A DNA stretch of 64,000 bases from Bradyrhizobium_A sp052115025. GTDB lineage: Bacteria > Pseudomonadota > Alphaproteobacteria > Rhizobiales > Xanthobacteraceae. Shown here piece after piece: positions 42,829 through 51,599 of this stretch; the first letter of the stretch is position 1, and each line of letters starts with the position of its first letter. A program made the position numbers and the translations under genes. Under the pieces are notes generated by a model. That model was not told the DNA's origin, ran no database searches, and saw nothing but the letters and a program-made list of their open reading frames with translations. The DNA lies in assembly GCF_052115025.1 (NCBI RefSeq), contig NZ_JBFRFW010000008.1:219068-283067 (forward strand), in the 5' to 3' direction.

Positions 42829-42842
42829 AGTAAGCACTCACT
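42829..42842. promoter_or_regulatory. Probable TetR operator
   Basis: AGTAAGCACTCACT is an imperfect palindrome (minus strand AGTGAGTGCTTACT) resembling TetR sites seen before RND operons. It begins 7 bp upstream of the TetR ATG. The AT-rich sequence around it would hold the promoter. Confidence 0.55.
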
Positions 42843-43000
42843 TATCACAAAAGTCAAGGACGTTTCGCAATTGCGAAGGGGAAATGCATGAAAAACGGTC
42901 ACTGCTCAACCCGACGCAGCGACCGAGGAGTCTGACAACTTGTAAGGATTGGTTCACGGATACCGGGTTCAGTACCCCGCCACACATCCCGGGATTGGTG

Positions 43001-43519
43001 ATGCCAGCCTCGCTCAACCTGTTCGACCTCATGGTCGCCGCAGCCGCGCTGGTGGCGGCCTTCACCGGCTTCAGGGCCGGGCTGATCCGCAGCCTGGCCA
43101 TGATCCTCGGCTATGCCTCCGCCATGCCGCTGGTACTGCTGGTGATGGGGCATGCCGGCCCGGCTTTCGACACGACCGGCTTGACCCGGAATGCCTTCGT
43201 ATTTTTCGGCCTGTTCGTCGCCGCCGGCTTCCTGATCGGATCCCTGCTCCAGGTCGCGGTCAATGATCTGCTGGGGCCACGCATCAGCGTCCTCGACCGG
43301 ATCGCCGGCTCGGCGCTTGGCGTCGCGCGGGTCGGCCTCGTGGCGATCGCGCTGGTCGTGGTGTTCGACCGCATCGTCCCGAGTGACCGCCAGCCGGCGA
43401 TGCTGCGCGACTCGCGGCTGCACCCGATGCTGTCCGGCGCCGGACAGTTGGGCCTCGGCGCGCTGTCGCCCGAAGTCGCCGCCGCGATCGACCAGCTCAA
43501 GCGTGAACAGAAGATCTGA
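43001..43519 (+). CDS. CvpA-family membrane protein
   Basis: A 172-residue inner-membrane protein with four hydrophobic segments (NLFDLMVAAAALVAAFTGF, then RSLAMILGYASAMPLVLLV, FVFFGLFVAAGFLIGSLL and the last around GVARVGLVAIALVVVF). The RAGLIRS and DRIAGSALGVARV motifs mark the CvpA/colicin V production family, whose role is poorly understood. ATG 43001 is chosen from homology-like start (LNLFDL). A GTG 3 bp upstream is an alternative. The ribosome site is weak. Confidence 0.8.
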   Translation: MPASLNLFDLMVAAAALVAAFTGFRAGLIRSLAMILGYASAMPLVLLVMGHAGPAFDTTGLTRNAFVFFGLFVAAGFLIGSLLQVAVNDLLGPRISVLDRIAGSALGVARVGLVAIALVVVFDRIVPSDRQPAMLRDSRLHPMLSGAGQLGLGALSPEVAAAIDQLKREQKI

Positions 43520-43634
43520 GGCTGGCACGCCAGCCTCCGCACCGGCGCATTTGCCGGGCAGCCCTGCCCGATCGCGCTTTGCCGAACCGCCGGGGTATGC
43601 GAGGTAAGGGACCGCCTCGCAGGAGATTGTCATT

Positions 43635-44822
43635 ATGGTTGTGCGCGCTGGCCGCGAATTCCTTGCCATCCCCGGTCCGACGACGATGCCGGACGAGGTG
43701 CTGCGCGCCATGCATCGCCCCGCCGTCGACATCTATGCCGGCGAGCTGATCGCCCTGACCGACAGCCTGCACGCCGACCTCAGCAAGCTGTTCCGGACCC
43801 GCGGGCGGACCTACGTCTACATCGCCAACGGCCATGGCGCGTGGGAAGCGGCGCTCACCAACGTGCTGTCACGCGGCGACAAGATCCTGGTGCTGGAGAG
43901 CGGCCGGTTTGCGCTCGGCTGGGGCGACGCCGCCGAAAAGCTCGGCGTCGAGATCGAGATCCTGCCCGGTGCCTGGGACCGTGCCGTGCGCCCTCACGAG
44001 GTCGAGGCGCGGCTGCGCCAGGACAAGGAAGGCCGTATCAAGGCCGTGCTGACCGTGCAGGTCGATACCGCCTCCGGCGTGGTCAACGACATCGCCGCCA
44101 TCGGACGCGCCATCAAGGCCGCCGGCCATGACGCCCTCTTCATGGTCGACGCGGTGGCCTCGCTTGGCTGCATGCCGTTCGAGATGGACGGCTGGCATGT
44201 CGATGTCGCCATGTCGGCGTCGCAGAAGGGTCTGATGACCCCGCCGGGTCTCGGCTTCGTCGCCGTTGGCGAGCGCGCCCGAGCGGTTCACCATGCCGCG
44301 AACTTGCGCAGCCCGTACTGGGACTGGACGGCGCGCGAAGGCCACGAACATTACCAGAAGTATGCCGGCACGCCGCCGGTGCACCTGCTCTACGCGCTAC
44401 GCCAGGCGCTCGACATGTTGTTCGCCGAAGGCGCCGAGCACACCTTCCTGCGCCATCGGCTGCTGGCGGAGGCGGTACGCCGCGCCGTCGGTGTCTGGGC
44501 CGAAGGCGGCGTGCTCTCCTTCAACATCCTCGAGCCGTCGGAACGCGCCGATACGGTCACCACCATCCGCGTCACCGGCGACGGCACCGCCGAAGCGCTG
44601 AAGGACTATTGCCGCGACAAGTGCGGCGTGGTGCTCGGCAACGGCATCGGCGCGCTGTCCGGCCGGGCCGTCCGCATCGCGCATATGGGCCACATCAACG
44701 CGCCGATGATCCTCGGCACCCTCGGCGTTGTTGAAGTCGGCCTCAATGCGCTGCGCATTCCGCACGGCCGCGGCGGCGTGCTGGCCGCGACCACCTGGCT
44801 CGGCGACAACGTCCCGGCCTGA
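43635..44822 (+). CDS. Class V aminotransferase (alanine/serine-glyoxylate type)
   Basis: A 395-residue PLP enzyme. It has IPGPTTMPDEVLRAM at the start, IANGHGAWEAAL for phosphate cup binding, DAVASLGCMPFEMDGW, and the Schiff-base Lys198 in SASQKGLMTPPGLGF. Near the C-terminus, VRIAHMGHINAPMIL carries the substrate-carboxylate-binding Arg. Likely amino donors are serine or alanine, with glyoxylate as acceptor, producing glycine. Which donor is used cannot be told. It is preceded by GCAGGAGATTGTCATT. Confidence 0.87.
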   Translation: MVVRAGREFLAIPGPTTMPDEVLRAMHRPAVDIYAGELIALTDSLHADLSKLFRTRGRTYVYIANGHGAWEAALTNVLSRGDKILVLESGRFALGWGDAAEKLGVEIEILPGAWDRAVRPHEVEARLRQDKEGRIKAVLTVQVDTASGVVNDIAAIGRAIKAAGHDALFMVDAVASLGCMPFEMDGWHVDVAMSASQKGLMTPPGLGFVAVGERARAVHHAANLRSPYWDWTAREGHEHYQKYAGTPPVHLLYALRQALDMLFAEGAEHTFLRHRLLAEAVRRAVGVWAEGGVLSFNILEPSERADTVTTIRVTGDGTAEALKDYCRDKCGVVLGNGIGALSGRAVRIAHMGHINAPMILGTLGVVEVGLNALRIPHGRGGVLAATTWLGDNVPA

Positions 44823-44949
44823 CCTCCCAGCGACGACCTCCGATCGGCAACGCAGCCACCCGGTTTTGCGCCACGCGCGGCGTTGCGTCCGCGCGCCGCG
44901 CTGCCACAATGGCCGGCGACAAGAACAGCCGATCATCCGGAGGAATCCC

Positions 44950-45741
44950 GTGTCGCAGCAAATCAGCCATCAGTACGTGACCGTTGTGCGCAAGGGCCGC
45001 GTCACCGTCGTGACCTTGAACCGTCCCGAGGTGATGAATGCCCTGCACACCGATGCGCACAACGAACTGCATGACGTCTTCAATGCCTTCGCCGCCGATC
45101 CGGAGCAGTGGGTCGCGATCATCACCGGCGCCGGCGATCGCGCCTTCTCCGCCGGCAACGATCTGAAATGGCAGGCCGCCGGCGGCAAACGCGGCTGGAA
45201 CACCAGCGGCTTCGCCGGCCTCACCGCGCGCTTCGACTGCGACAAGCCGATCATTGCCGCGGTCAACGGCGTCGCCATGGGCGGCGGCTTCGAGACCGCG
45301 CTCGCCTGCGACCTGATCATTGCGGCTGAAAACGCCACCTTCGCCCTGCCCGAGCCGCGCGTCGGCCTCGCCGCGCTCGCCGGCGGCCTGCACCGCCTGC
45401 CGCGCCAGATCGGCCTCAAGCACGCTATGGGCATGATCCTCACCGGCCGCCATGTCAGCGCGCGCGAAGGCTTCGAGCTCGGCTTCGTCAACGAGGTGGT
45501 GCCGAAGGGTGAGGCGCTGCAGGCCGCCGAGCGCTGGGCAGCGCTGATCTGCCAGAACAGCCCGATGTCGATCCGCGCCTCCAAGCAGACCATCACCCGC
45601 GGCATGAAGGTGTCGCTGGAGCAGGCGATCGCCGAGCAGCGCGAGTACCCGGCGGTGCAGGCGATGGTCGCCTCGCAGGATTACATCGAAGGCCCGAAGG
45701 CCTTCGCCGAAAAACGCCCGCCGCGCTGGCAGGGGAAGTAA
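44950..45741 (+). CDS. Enoyl-CoA hydratase/carnitinyl-CoA dehydratase-like crotonase
   Basis: A 263-residue crotonase of the CaiD-like subgroup. The oxyanion elements are AFSAGNDLKWQAAGG and AVNGVAMGGGFETALACDL. FALPEPRVGLAALAGGLHR and LPRQIGLKHAMGMILTGRHV are family hallmarks. The start is GTG 44950, preceded by GGAGGAATCCC, a strong ribosome site. It may be cotranscribed with the upstream aminotransferase (128 bp gap). The actual substrate is unknown. Confidence 0.87.
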   Translation: MSQQISHQYVTVVRKGRVTVVTLNRPEVMNALHTDAHNELHDVFNAFAADPEQWVAIITGAGDRAFSAGNDLKWQAAGGKRGWNTSGFAGLTARFDCDKPIIAAVNGVAMGGGFETALACDLIIAAENATFALPEPRVGLAALAGGLHRLPRQIGLKHAMGMILTGRHVSAREGFELGFVNEVVPKGEALQAAERWAALICQNSPMSIRASKQTITRGMKVSLEQAIAEQREYPAVQAMVASQDYIEGPKAFAEKRPPRWQGK

Positions 45742-45764
45742 GACGACGCGCTTGCACGTTTTCT

Positions 45765-45873
45765 GCGTCATCACCGGGCCGGTGCGAAGCACCGAGACCC
45801 GGTGATCCAGCTTCAGGGTCTTTCGTGATGTTGCGAGTCAGCTGGATTGCCGGATCAAGTCCGGCAATGACGC
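45765..45873. repeat. Second type of palindromic intergenic element
   Basis: Outer arms GCGTCAT (45765-45771) and ATGACGC (45867-45873) enclose two hairpins, ATCACCGGG...CCCGGTGAT and GCCGGA-TCAAG-TCCGGC. This fits the miniature palindromic elements common in Bradyrhizobium-type genomes. No coding frame. Confidence 0.6.
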
Positions 45874-45927
45874 ATTGGGTATGGCCAACGCCTCAATTAA
45901 ACCGCAGGTCCGCAGGCTTCGCGCCGC

Positions 45928-45942
45928 TCCTCACCATGAGGA
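45928..45942. repeat. Remnant of the copy A/B palindromic repeat
   Basis: CTCCTCACCATGAGG matches the arm of unit 1 (35960-36002 and 51600-51646). Only half of the unit is present, so this is a decayed or truncated copy. Confidence 0.5.
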
Positions 45943-45969
45943 AAAAGAAGCGGCGCGGGATCCGCAAGA

Positions 45970-46761
45970 CTACCGCCCGGTGAACTTCGCCGGCCGCTTC
46001 TCCAGGAACGCAGTGACGCCCTCCCGGAAATCCTCGGCCGCGCCGGCCTTCTGCTGGCTCTGGCGCTCCAGGTCGATCTGCTGCTCGAACGAATTCTCCG
46101 GGCTCTCCCAGTACAGCTTGCGGATCAGCGACAGCGCGACGGTCGGACCGGCAGCCAGCTCACGCGCGAGCTTGAGCGCCTCGTCCATCAGCGCCGCGTC
46201 GTCGTGCACGCGGTTGATCAGCCCCCAGGCGAGCGCGGTCTCCGCCGGCAGGCGCTCGCCGAGCAGCGACAGCTCGATGGCGCGCGCCTTGCCGATCAGG
46301 CGTGGCAGCAGCCAGGTCGAACCGCAATCCGGCACGAGGCCGATGCGGCGGAACGCCTGCAGGAAATACGACGAGCGGGCCGCCAGAATGATGTCCCCCA
46401 TCAGCGCAAAACTCATGCCGGCACCGGCGGCCGGACCGTTGACCGCGGTCACCAGCGGACAGTGCAGCTCGCGCAGACGGCGCAGGAACGGATGGAAGGC
46501 GGTCTCCAGCGTCACGCCGGCATTGCTGCGCGAGCCCGGCTGCAGGTTGCGCCCCTGCAGGTTGGCGCCGGTGCAGAATGCACGGCCGGCGCCGGTCAGG
46601 ACGACGCAGCGCACCTCGTTGCGCTTCTCGCCGATGACGTCGAGGGCTTCACCCAGGCCCTGCAGCATATCCACCGACACCGCATTCATCACCTCCTGAT
46701 GATCGAGGCGAATGATGGCGACCGTTCCGTCGATTTCCAGCGTCACGTGTTTGAATTGCAT
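45970..46761 (-). CDS. Enoyl-CoA isomerase/hydratase, PaaG-like
   Basis: A 263-residue crotonase. It contains RAFCTGANLQG and AVNGPAAGAGMSFALMGDI as oxyanion-hole segments, and RIGLVPDCGSTWLLPRLIG, in which the Asp matches the catalytic Asp of PaaG (1,2-epoxyphenylacetyl-CoA isomerase). No other phenylacetate genes are nearby, so a general fatty-acid isomerase role is as likely. ATG 46761 follows AAAGAGGATGCG. The gene is convergent with the other crotonase across a repeat-rich 228-bp gap. Confidence 0.87.
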   Translation of the reverse strand: MQFKHVTLEIDGTVAIIRLDHQEVMNAVSVDMLQGLGEALDVIGEKRNEVRCVVLTGAGRAFCTGANLQGRNLQPGSRSNAGVTLETAFHPFLRRLRELHCPLVTAVNGPAAGAGMSFALMGDIILAARSSYFLQAFRRIGLVPDCGSTWLLPRLIGKARAIELSLLGERLPAETALAWGLINRVHDDAALMDEALKLARELAAGPTVALSLIRKLYWESPENSFEQQIDLERQSQQKAGAAEDFREGVTAFLEKRPAKFTGR

Positions 46762-46896
46762 CGCATCCTCTTTGGCAGCGCGACGTCCGCGCAGGGTTTC
46801 CTCGCACCGATATTCGAACCTCGTCACACGCTTGTCCATGGCCGCGACGGATCATTGCAGCCATGACGATGGAACGTGCCGTAGCGTGGAAATTGC

Positions 46897-47355
46897 TCAG
46901 ATCGGCAGCATGGTGGAGTATTTGAGCTGGCGCAGCGCGAAGTCCGATTGCGCCGACGCCACGCGCGGATGCGCGAGCAGCTTGTGCATCAGGAAGTCCT
47001 CATAGGCCGCGACGTCCTCGGCTCGAATCAGCAGCACATAGTCGTGCGGGCCGGTGACCGAGAAGCACTCCAGCACATTGGGCTGGTCGGCAATGAAGCG
47101 CTCGAACGCCTCGCGAGATTCCGTCGAATGATCGCGCAGGTTGGCGTGCACGAACACGCAGACCCCGAGCCCGAGGCGGCCCGGATCGAGCAGCGTGACA
47201 CGCGAGGTGATGAGGCCCGAGGCCTCGAACTCCTGGATGCGGCGCCAGACGGTTGACTGCGACATCGCCAGACGCTCGGCCAGATCCTTCAGCGATAACG
47301 TGGCGTCACGCTGAATTTCGCGCAGCAGGCGGCGGTCCGGCTCGGACAAAGTCAT
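46897..47355 (-). CDS. Lrp/AsnC-family regulator
   Basis: A 152-residue regulator. The N-terminal AsnC helix-turn-helix is DRRLLREIQRDATLSLKDLA with AMSQSTVWRRIQEFEASGLI. The C-terminal RAM domain has GPHDYVLLIRAEDVAAYEDF. These proteins sense amino acids. It is divergent from the SDR gene, and the 150-bp spacer holds an inverted repeat that abuts the start codon. No Shine-Dalgarno is visible. Confidence 0.92.
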   Translation of the reverse strand: MTLSEPDRRLLREIQRDATLSLKDLAERLAMSQSTVWRRIQEFEASGLITSRVTLLDPGRLGLGVCVFVHANLRDHSTESREAFERFIADQPNVLECFSVTGPHDYVLLIRAEDVAAYEDFLMHKLLAHPRVASAQSDFALRQLKYSTMLPI

Positions 47356-47356
47356 T

Positions 47357-47382
47357 GAATGATTTTAGTCCAAAATCCATTC
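47357..47382. promoter_or_regulatory. Candidate Lrp/AsnC operator
   Basis: Outer arms GAATG / CATTC and inner arms ATTTT / AAAAT form a nearly symmetric 26-bp inverted repeat around AGTCC, one base after the Lrp start codon. The site is AT-rich in a GC-rich region, as expected for a Lrp-type target. Confidence 0.5.
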
Positions 47383-47505
47383 TTCGTGAATAAATGATTT
47401 CATCTTCGCGCAATACGCGAAATACTTGCAGACAGCCACCAATCCCGCTCCTAGTCTTGCGGGACGCGGGCCCTGAGGCCGACCCTCGGGTGACAGGAGA
47501 CGGCG

Positions 47506-48204
47506 ATGAGCGGAACGGTTGCGATGATCACGGGTGCGGCGGGCAATCTCGGCCGCGCGGTGGCGCATGTCTTCGCGGAGAGCGGCGCACGGCTGATCCT
47601 GGTCGACGCCAGCCTGTCCCACCTGCGGACCGCGTTTCCCGACGCTCCGGCCGGCTGGCAGCTCGCCGAGGTCGACCTGACCCGTCGTGATGCGGCGCAG
47701 CAACGCCTTGGCGAGGCGATCGCCGCCGCGGGCCGGCTCGACGCGCTGTGCGCCATCGCCGGGGGATTTCGCATGGGCGAAGCCGTGCACGAGACCTCGC
47801 CCGAAACCTGGAAGCTGATGATGGACGTCAATGTCCAGACGCTGCTGAACACGGCGCATGCGGCGGTGCCAGCGATGCTGGCACAAGGGCGCGGGCGCAT
47901 CGTCACGGTGGGCGCGGCCTCGGCGCGGCAGGGCCTTGCGGCAATGGGAGCCTACACCGCAGCCAAGAGCGCCGTGATGCGGCTGACGGAAGCGATGGCG
48001 GCCGAGCTCGGCCCCAGGGGCATCAATGTCAATGGCGTGCTGCCGAGCGTGATCGACACACCGCAGAACCGCGCGGCCATGCCGGATGCGGACCCCGCCG
48101 CCTGGGTCAAGCCGGCCGACCTCGCCGCCGTCATCCGCTTCCTTGCCTCAGACGCGGCGGTCGCCATCAACGGCGCCCTGATCCCCGTAAACGGCCGCGG
48201 CTGA
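47506..48204 (+). CDS. Short-chain dehydrogenase/reductase
   Basis: A 232-residue SDR. The NAD(P)-binding motif GAAGNLGR is at residues 10-17, NNAG is replaced by CAIAGGF, and the catalytic Tyr-Lys is YTAAK preceded by VTVGAASAR. Substrate unknown. It is divergent from the Lrp gene and probably under its control. The ATG is preceded by GACAGGAGACGGCG, a good ribosome site. Confidence 0.88.
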   Translation: MSGTVAMITGAAGNLGRAVAHVFAESGARLILVDASLSHLRTAFPDAPAGWQLAEVDLTRRDAAQQRLGEAIAAAGRLDALCAIAGGFRMGEAVHETSPETWKLMMDVNVQTLLNTAHAAVPAMLAQGRGRIVTVGAASARQGLAAMGAYTAAKSAVMRLTEAMAAELGPRGINVNGVLPSVIDTPQNRAAMPDADPAAWVKPADLAAVIRFLASDAAVAINGALIPVNGRG

Positions 48205-48272
48205 AGCCGCCGCTCCCGGTTCCTGCCCCGCGCCAGCGCGACAGCGCTCACCGACCGTGCTATCCAGCCATC

Positions 48273-50375
48273 ATGAACGCGCCCGCCAAGATCGCCATCC
48301 GCCACTCCACCTGCCCTCATGACTGCCCTTCGGCCTGCGGGCTCGACGTCGAGGTGATCGACGGCTCGACCATCGGGCGTGTCCGCGGATCGAAACGCCA
48401 GACCTACACATCCGGCGTGGTCTGCGCCAAGGTCGCGCGCTATGCCGAGCGCATCCATCATCCCGAGCGGCTGATGCACCCGCTGCGCCGCACCGGCCCA
48501 AAGGGCTCCGGCCAGTTCGCGCGCATCTCCTGGGACGAGGCGCTGGACGAGATCGCGCAGCGCTTCGACGCCGCCGAGCGCGAGTTCGGCGCGGAGGCGG
48601 TGTGGCCCTATTACTATGCCGGCACCATGGGCCTCGTGATGCGCGACGGCATCAACCGCCTCGCCCACGTGAAGAAGTATTCGCGCTTCTACTCGACGAT
48701 CTGTTCGACCATCGCCTGGGCCGGCTACGCCGCCGGCACCGGCCGCGTTTCCGGCGTCGATCCCCGCGAGATGGTGAAGTCGGATCTGATCGTGATCTGG
48801 GGTACCAACCCGGTGTCGACCCAGGTCAACGTCATGACCCACGCCTCCCGCGCCCGCAAGGAACGCGGCGCGCGGATCGCCGTCATCGACGTCTACGACA
48901 ACGAAACGATGAAGCAGGCGGACATCAAGATCATCCTGCGGCCCGGCACCGACGGCGCCTTCGCCTGCGGCGTGATGAATGTGCTATTCCGCGACAACCT
49001 CGCCGACCGCGCCTATCTCGCCGACTACACCGACTGCCCGGGCGAACTCGAAGCCCATCTCGCCGGTCGGACGCCGGAATGGGCGTCGGCGATCTGCGGC
49101 GTGCCGGTCGCCGAGATCGAGGCGTTTGCGCGGCTCATTGGCGCGACCCCGCGCACCTTCTTCCGCCTCGGCTACGGCTTCACCCGCAGCCTCAACGGCG
49201 CGGCGCAGATGCATGCGGCGCTGTGCGTGCCGGCGGTGACCGGTGCGTGGCAGCACGAGGGCGGCGGCGCCTTCTTCAACAACGGCGCGATCTGGGGCTT
49301 CAACACCACACTGATCGAAGGCAAGGACGCCGCCCACGGCCTCACCACCCGCCAGCTCGACCAGTCGAAGATCGGCCGCGTGCTGACCGGCGACGCCGAA
49401 GCGCTGGCCCACGGCCCGCCGGTCAAGGCGATGCTAATCCAGAGCACCAACCCAGTGACGGTCGCACCGGAGCAGACCTTGGTGCGGCAGGGCTTTGCGC
49501 GCGAGGATCTGTTCGTCGCCGTGCACGAGCAGTTCATGACCGAGACGGCGCAGATGGCCGACATCGTGCTGCCGGCAACCATGTTCATGGAGCACGACGA
49601 CATTTACTACGGCAGCGGCCATCAGTACATTTCGCTGGGAATGAAGCTGATCGATCCGCCCGGCGAATGCCGCTCCAACCATGAGGTGATCCAGGGCATC
49701 GCACGCCGCGTCGGCGCCGAGCATCGCGCCTTCGACATGACATCGCACGCGATCATCGACGAGACGCTGAAGACCAGCGGCCATGGTGAACTCGCCGCGC
49801 TCGAAACCGAGACCTGGCGCGACGTCCAGCCGGACTTCCGCGCCGCGCACTTCCTCGACGGCTTCGGCCATGCCGACGGCAAATTCCATTTCAAGGCCGA
49901 CTGGGCCAAGGTGCAGGTGCCGCGCAACCGGCCGATGGGGCCGCTTGGCGACATGCCGTCCCTGCCCGACCACTGGGCGATCATCGAGAACGCCGACGAG
50001 GCCTATCCCTTCCGCCTCGCCACCAGCCCGGCGCGCAGCTATCTCAACACCAGCTTCACCGAGACGCCGTCGTCGCAGGCGCGCGAGGGCGAGCCGACTG
50101 TGCTGATCCACCCGCTCGATGCGGACCGTCTCGCCATCGCCGACGGCGACATGGTGACGCTCGGCAGCCCGCGCGGCGAGACGACGCTGAAGGCGAAACT
50201 GTTCGACGGCCTGCGCCCGGGCGTGCTGGTGGCGGAATCGATCCATCCCAACCGCACCCATGCAGGCGGCCGCGGCATCAACACGCTGACCAGCGCCGAT
50301 GCCGTCGCGCCATTCGGCGGCGCCGCCTTCCATGACAACAAGGTGTGGCTGAAGAAATTGGCGCCGGCGTCCTGA
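48273..50375 (+). CDS. Molybdopterin-dependent oxidoreductase (DMSO reductase family)
   Basis: A 700-residue enzyme with an N-terminal [4Fe-4S] site, Cys residues in CPHDCPSACGLDVE and a fourth in GVVCAKVAR. The core shows DLIVIWGTNPVSTQVNVMTH and DIVLPATMFMEHDDIYYGSG, followed by a molydopterin-dinucleotide-binding C-terminal domain (DGDMVTLGSPRGETTLKAKL). It belongs to the formate dehydrogenase/thiosulfate reductase-like group. No Tat leader is visible, so it is probably cytoplasmic. No accessory Fe-S or membrane subunit is next to it. It lies 68 bp after the SDR gene. Confidence 0.9.
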   Translation: MNAPAKIAIRHSTCPHDCPSACGLDVEVIDGSTIGRVRGSKRQTYTSGVVCAKVARYAERIHHPERLMHPLRRTGPKGSGQFARISWDEALDEIAQRFDAAEREFGAEAVWPYYYAGTMGLVMRDGINRLAHVKKYSRFYSTICSTIAWAGYAAGTGRVSGVDPREMVKSDLIVIWGTNPVSTQVNVMTHASRARKERGARIAVIDVYDNETMKQADIKIILRPGTDGAFACGVMNVLFRDNLADRAYLADYTDCPGELEAHLAGRTPEWASAICGVPVAEIEAFARLIGATPRTFFRLGYGFTRSLNGAAQMHAALCVPAVTGAWQHEGGGAFFNNGAIWGFNTTLIEGKDAAHGLTTRQLDQSKIGRVLTGDAEALAHGPPVKAMLIQSTNPVTVAPEQTLVRQGFAREDLFVAVHEQFMTETAQMADIVLPATMFMEHDDIYYGSGHQYISLGMKLIDPPGECRSNHEVIQGIARRVGAEHRAFDMTSHAIIDETLKTSGHGELAALETETWRDVQPDFRAAHFLDGFGHADGKFHFKADWAKVQVPRNRPMGPLGDMPSLPDHWAIIENADEAYPFRLATSPARSYLNTSFTETPSSQAREGEPTVLIHPLDADRLAIADGDMVTLGSPRGETTLKAKLFDGLRPGVLVAESIHPNRTHAGGRGINTLTSADAVAPFGGAAFHDNKVWLKKLAPAS

Positions 50376-50475
50376 CGAGGTTGCCTCTCGCCGCGTCTCC
50401 GCCGCGCGCTGCGGCCGTTCGATCCGCCGCGCCGTTTCAATGAGACTTAAGACTTCAACGAGACTTGGACCCACG

Positions 50476-51552
50476 ATGAGCCGTTTCTGGAGCAGCCTGA
50501 CCCACGACCTCAAGCCCTATGTCCCGGGCGAGCAGCCCCGCATCGCGGGACTGGTCAAGCTCAACACCAATGAAAATCCCCTGGGACCGTCGCCCCGCGC
50601 GCTGGAGGCGATCCGCGGCGAGGCCGCGGAGACGCTGCGCCTCTATCCCGACCCGCAGGCGCTCGCGCTGCGCGCCGCTCTGGCGGACTACCACCAGGTA
50701 CGCCCCGAACAGGTGTTCGTCGGTAACGGCTCCGACGAGGTGCTGGCCCACACCTTCGCGGCGCTGCTGAAGCACGACGCACCGCTGCTGTTCCCGGACA
50801 TCACCTACAGCTTCTACACGGTCTATTGCCGCCTGTTCAGCATCGCCTACGATGCCGTGCCGCTCGATCAGACCATGCGGATCCGCCTCGCCGACTATCG
50901 CCGGCCGGCGGGCGCCATCATCATCCCCAATCCCAACGCGCCAACGGGGATCGCGCTGTCGCGGGCCGAAATCGCGACACTCCTGGAAGATCACCCCGAC
51001 GCGCCTGTGGTGATCGACGAGGCCTATGTCGATTTCGGCGCCGAGACCGCAATCCCGCTGGTCGATGCGCATCGCAACCTGCTGGTCGTCCAGACCATGT
51101 CCAAGTCGCGGGCGCTGGCCGGCTTGCGCATCGGTTACGCGATCGGCAACGCCGACCTGATCGAGGCGCTGACGCGGGTGAAGGACAGCTTCAACTCCTA
51201 TCCGCTCGGCCGCCCCGCCCAGGCCGGCGCCATCGCCTCGCTCGCAGACGACGCCTATTTCCGGCAGAGCCTTGCGCAGGTGATCGCAAGCCGCGAGCGG
51301 CTCAACCATGGCCTCGGCCGCCTCGGATTCGAGGTGCTGCCGTCGGCGGCGAACTTCGTGTTCGCGCGCCATCCCGGCCATCAGGGCGCGGCGCTCGCCG
51401 CAGCGCTACGCGAACGCGCTGTCATCGTCCGCCACTTTGCGGCGCCGCGCATCTCCGACCATCTGCGCATCACGGTCGGCACGGACGAGCAGATCGACCG
51501 CCTGCTGGCGGCGCTGGCGGAAATCCTCGGCGGCCCGCCTGCAACGGTCTGA
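50476..51552 (+). CDS. hisC: Histidinol-phosphate aminotransferase (HisC-like)
   Basis: A 358-residue PLP aminotransferase. It has LVKLNTNENPLGPSPRALE at the start, FVGNGSDEVLAHTFAALL, PNPNAPTGIALS, VIDEAYVDFGAE and the Schiff-base Lys210 in MSKSRALAGLRIGYA. HisC converts histidinol phosphate and 2-oxoglutarate to imidazole-acetol phosphate. It stands alone without other his genes, so it may be a paralogue acting on aromatic amino acids. The ATG lies after two short AGACTT repeats. A palindromic repeat follows. Confidence 0.87.
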   Translation: MSRFWSSLTHDLKPYVPGEQPRIAGLVKLNTNENPLGPSPRALEAIRGEAAETLRLYPDPQALALRAALADYHQVRPEQVFVGNGSDEVLAHTFAALLKHDAPLLFPDITYSFYTVYCRLFSIAYDAVPLDQTMRIRLADYRRPAGAIIIPNPNAPTGIALSRAEIATLLEDHPDAPVVIDEAYVDFGAETAIPLVDAHRNLLVVQTMSKSRALAGLRIGYAIGNADLIEALTRVKDSFNSYPLGRPAQAGAIASLADDAYFRQSLAQVIASRERLNHGLGRLGFEVLPSAANFVFARHPGHQGAALAAALRERAVIVRHFAAPRISDHLRITVGTDEQIDRLLAALAEILGGPPATV

Positions 51553-51599
51553 CGGGTCGCCCCTCAGGCGGAAGTCCCCTCACAAGCGACATCACGTCC

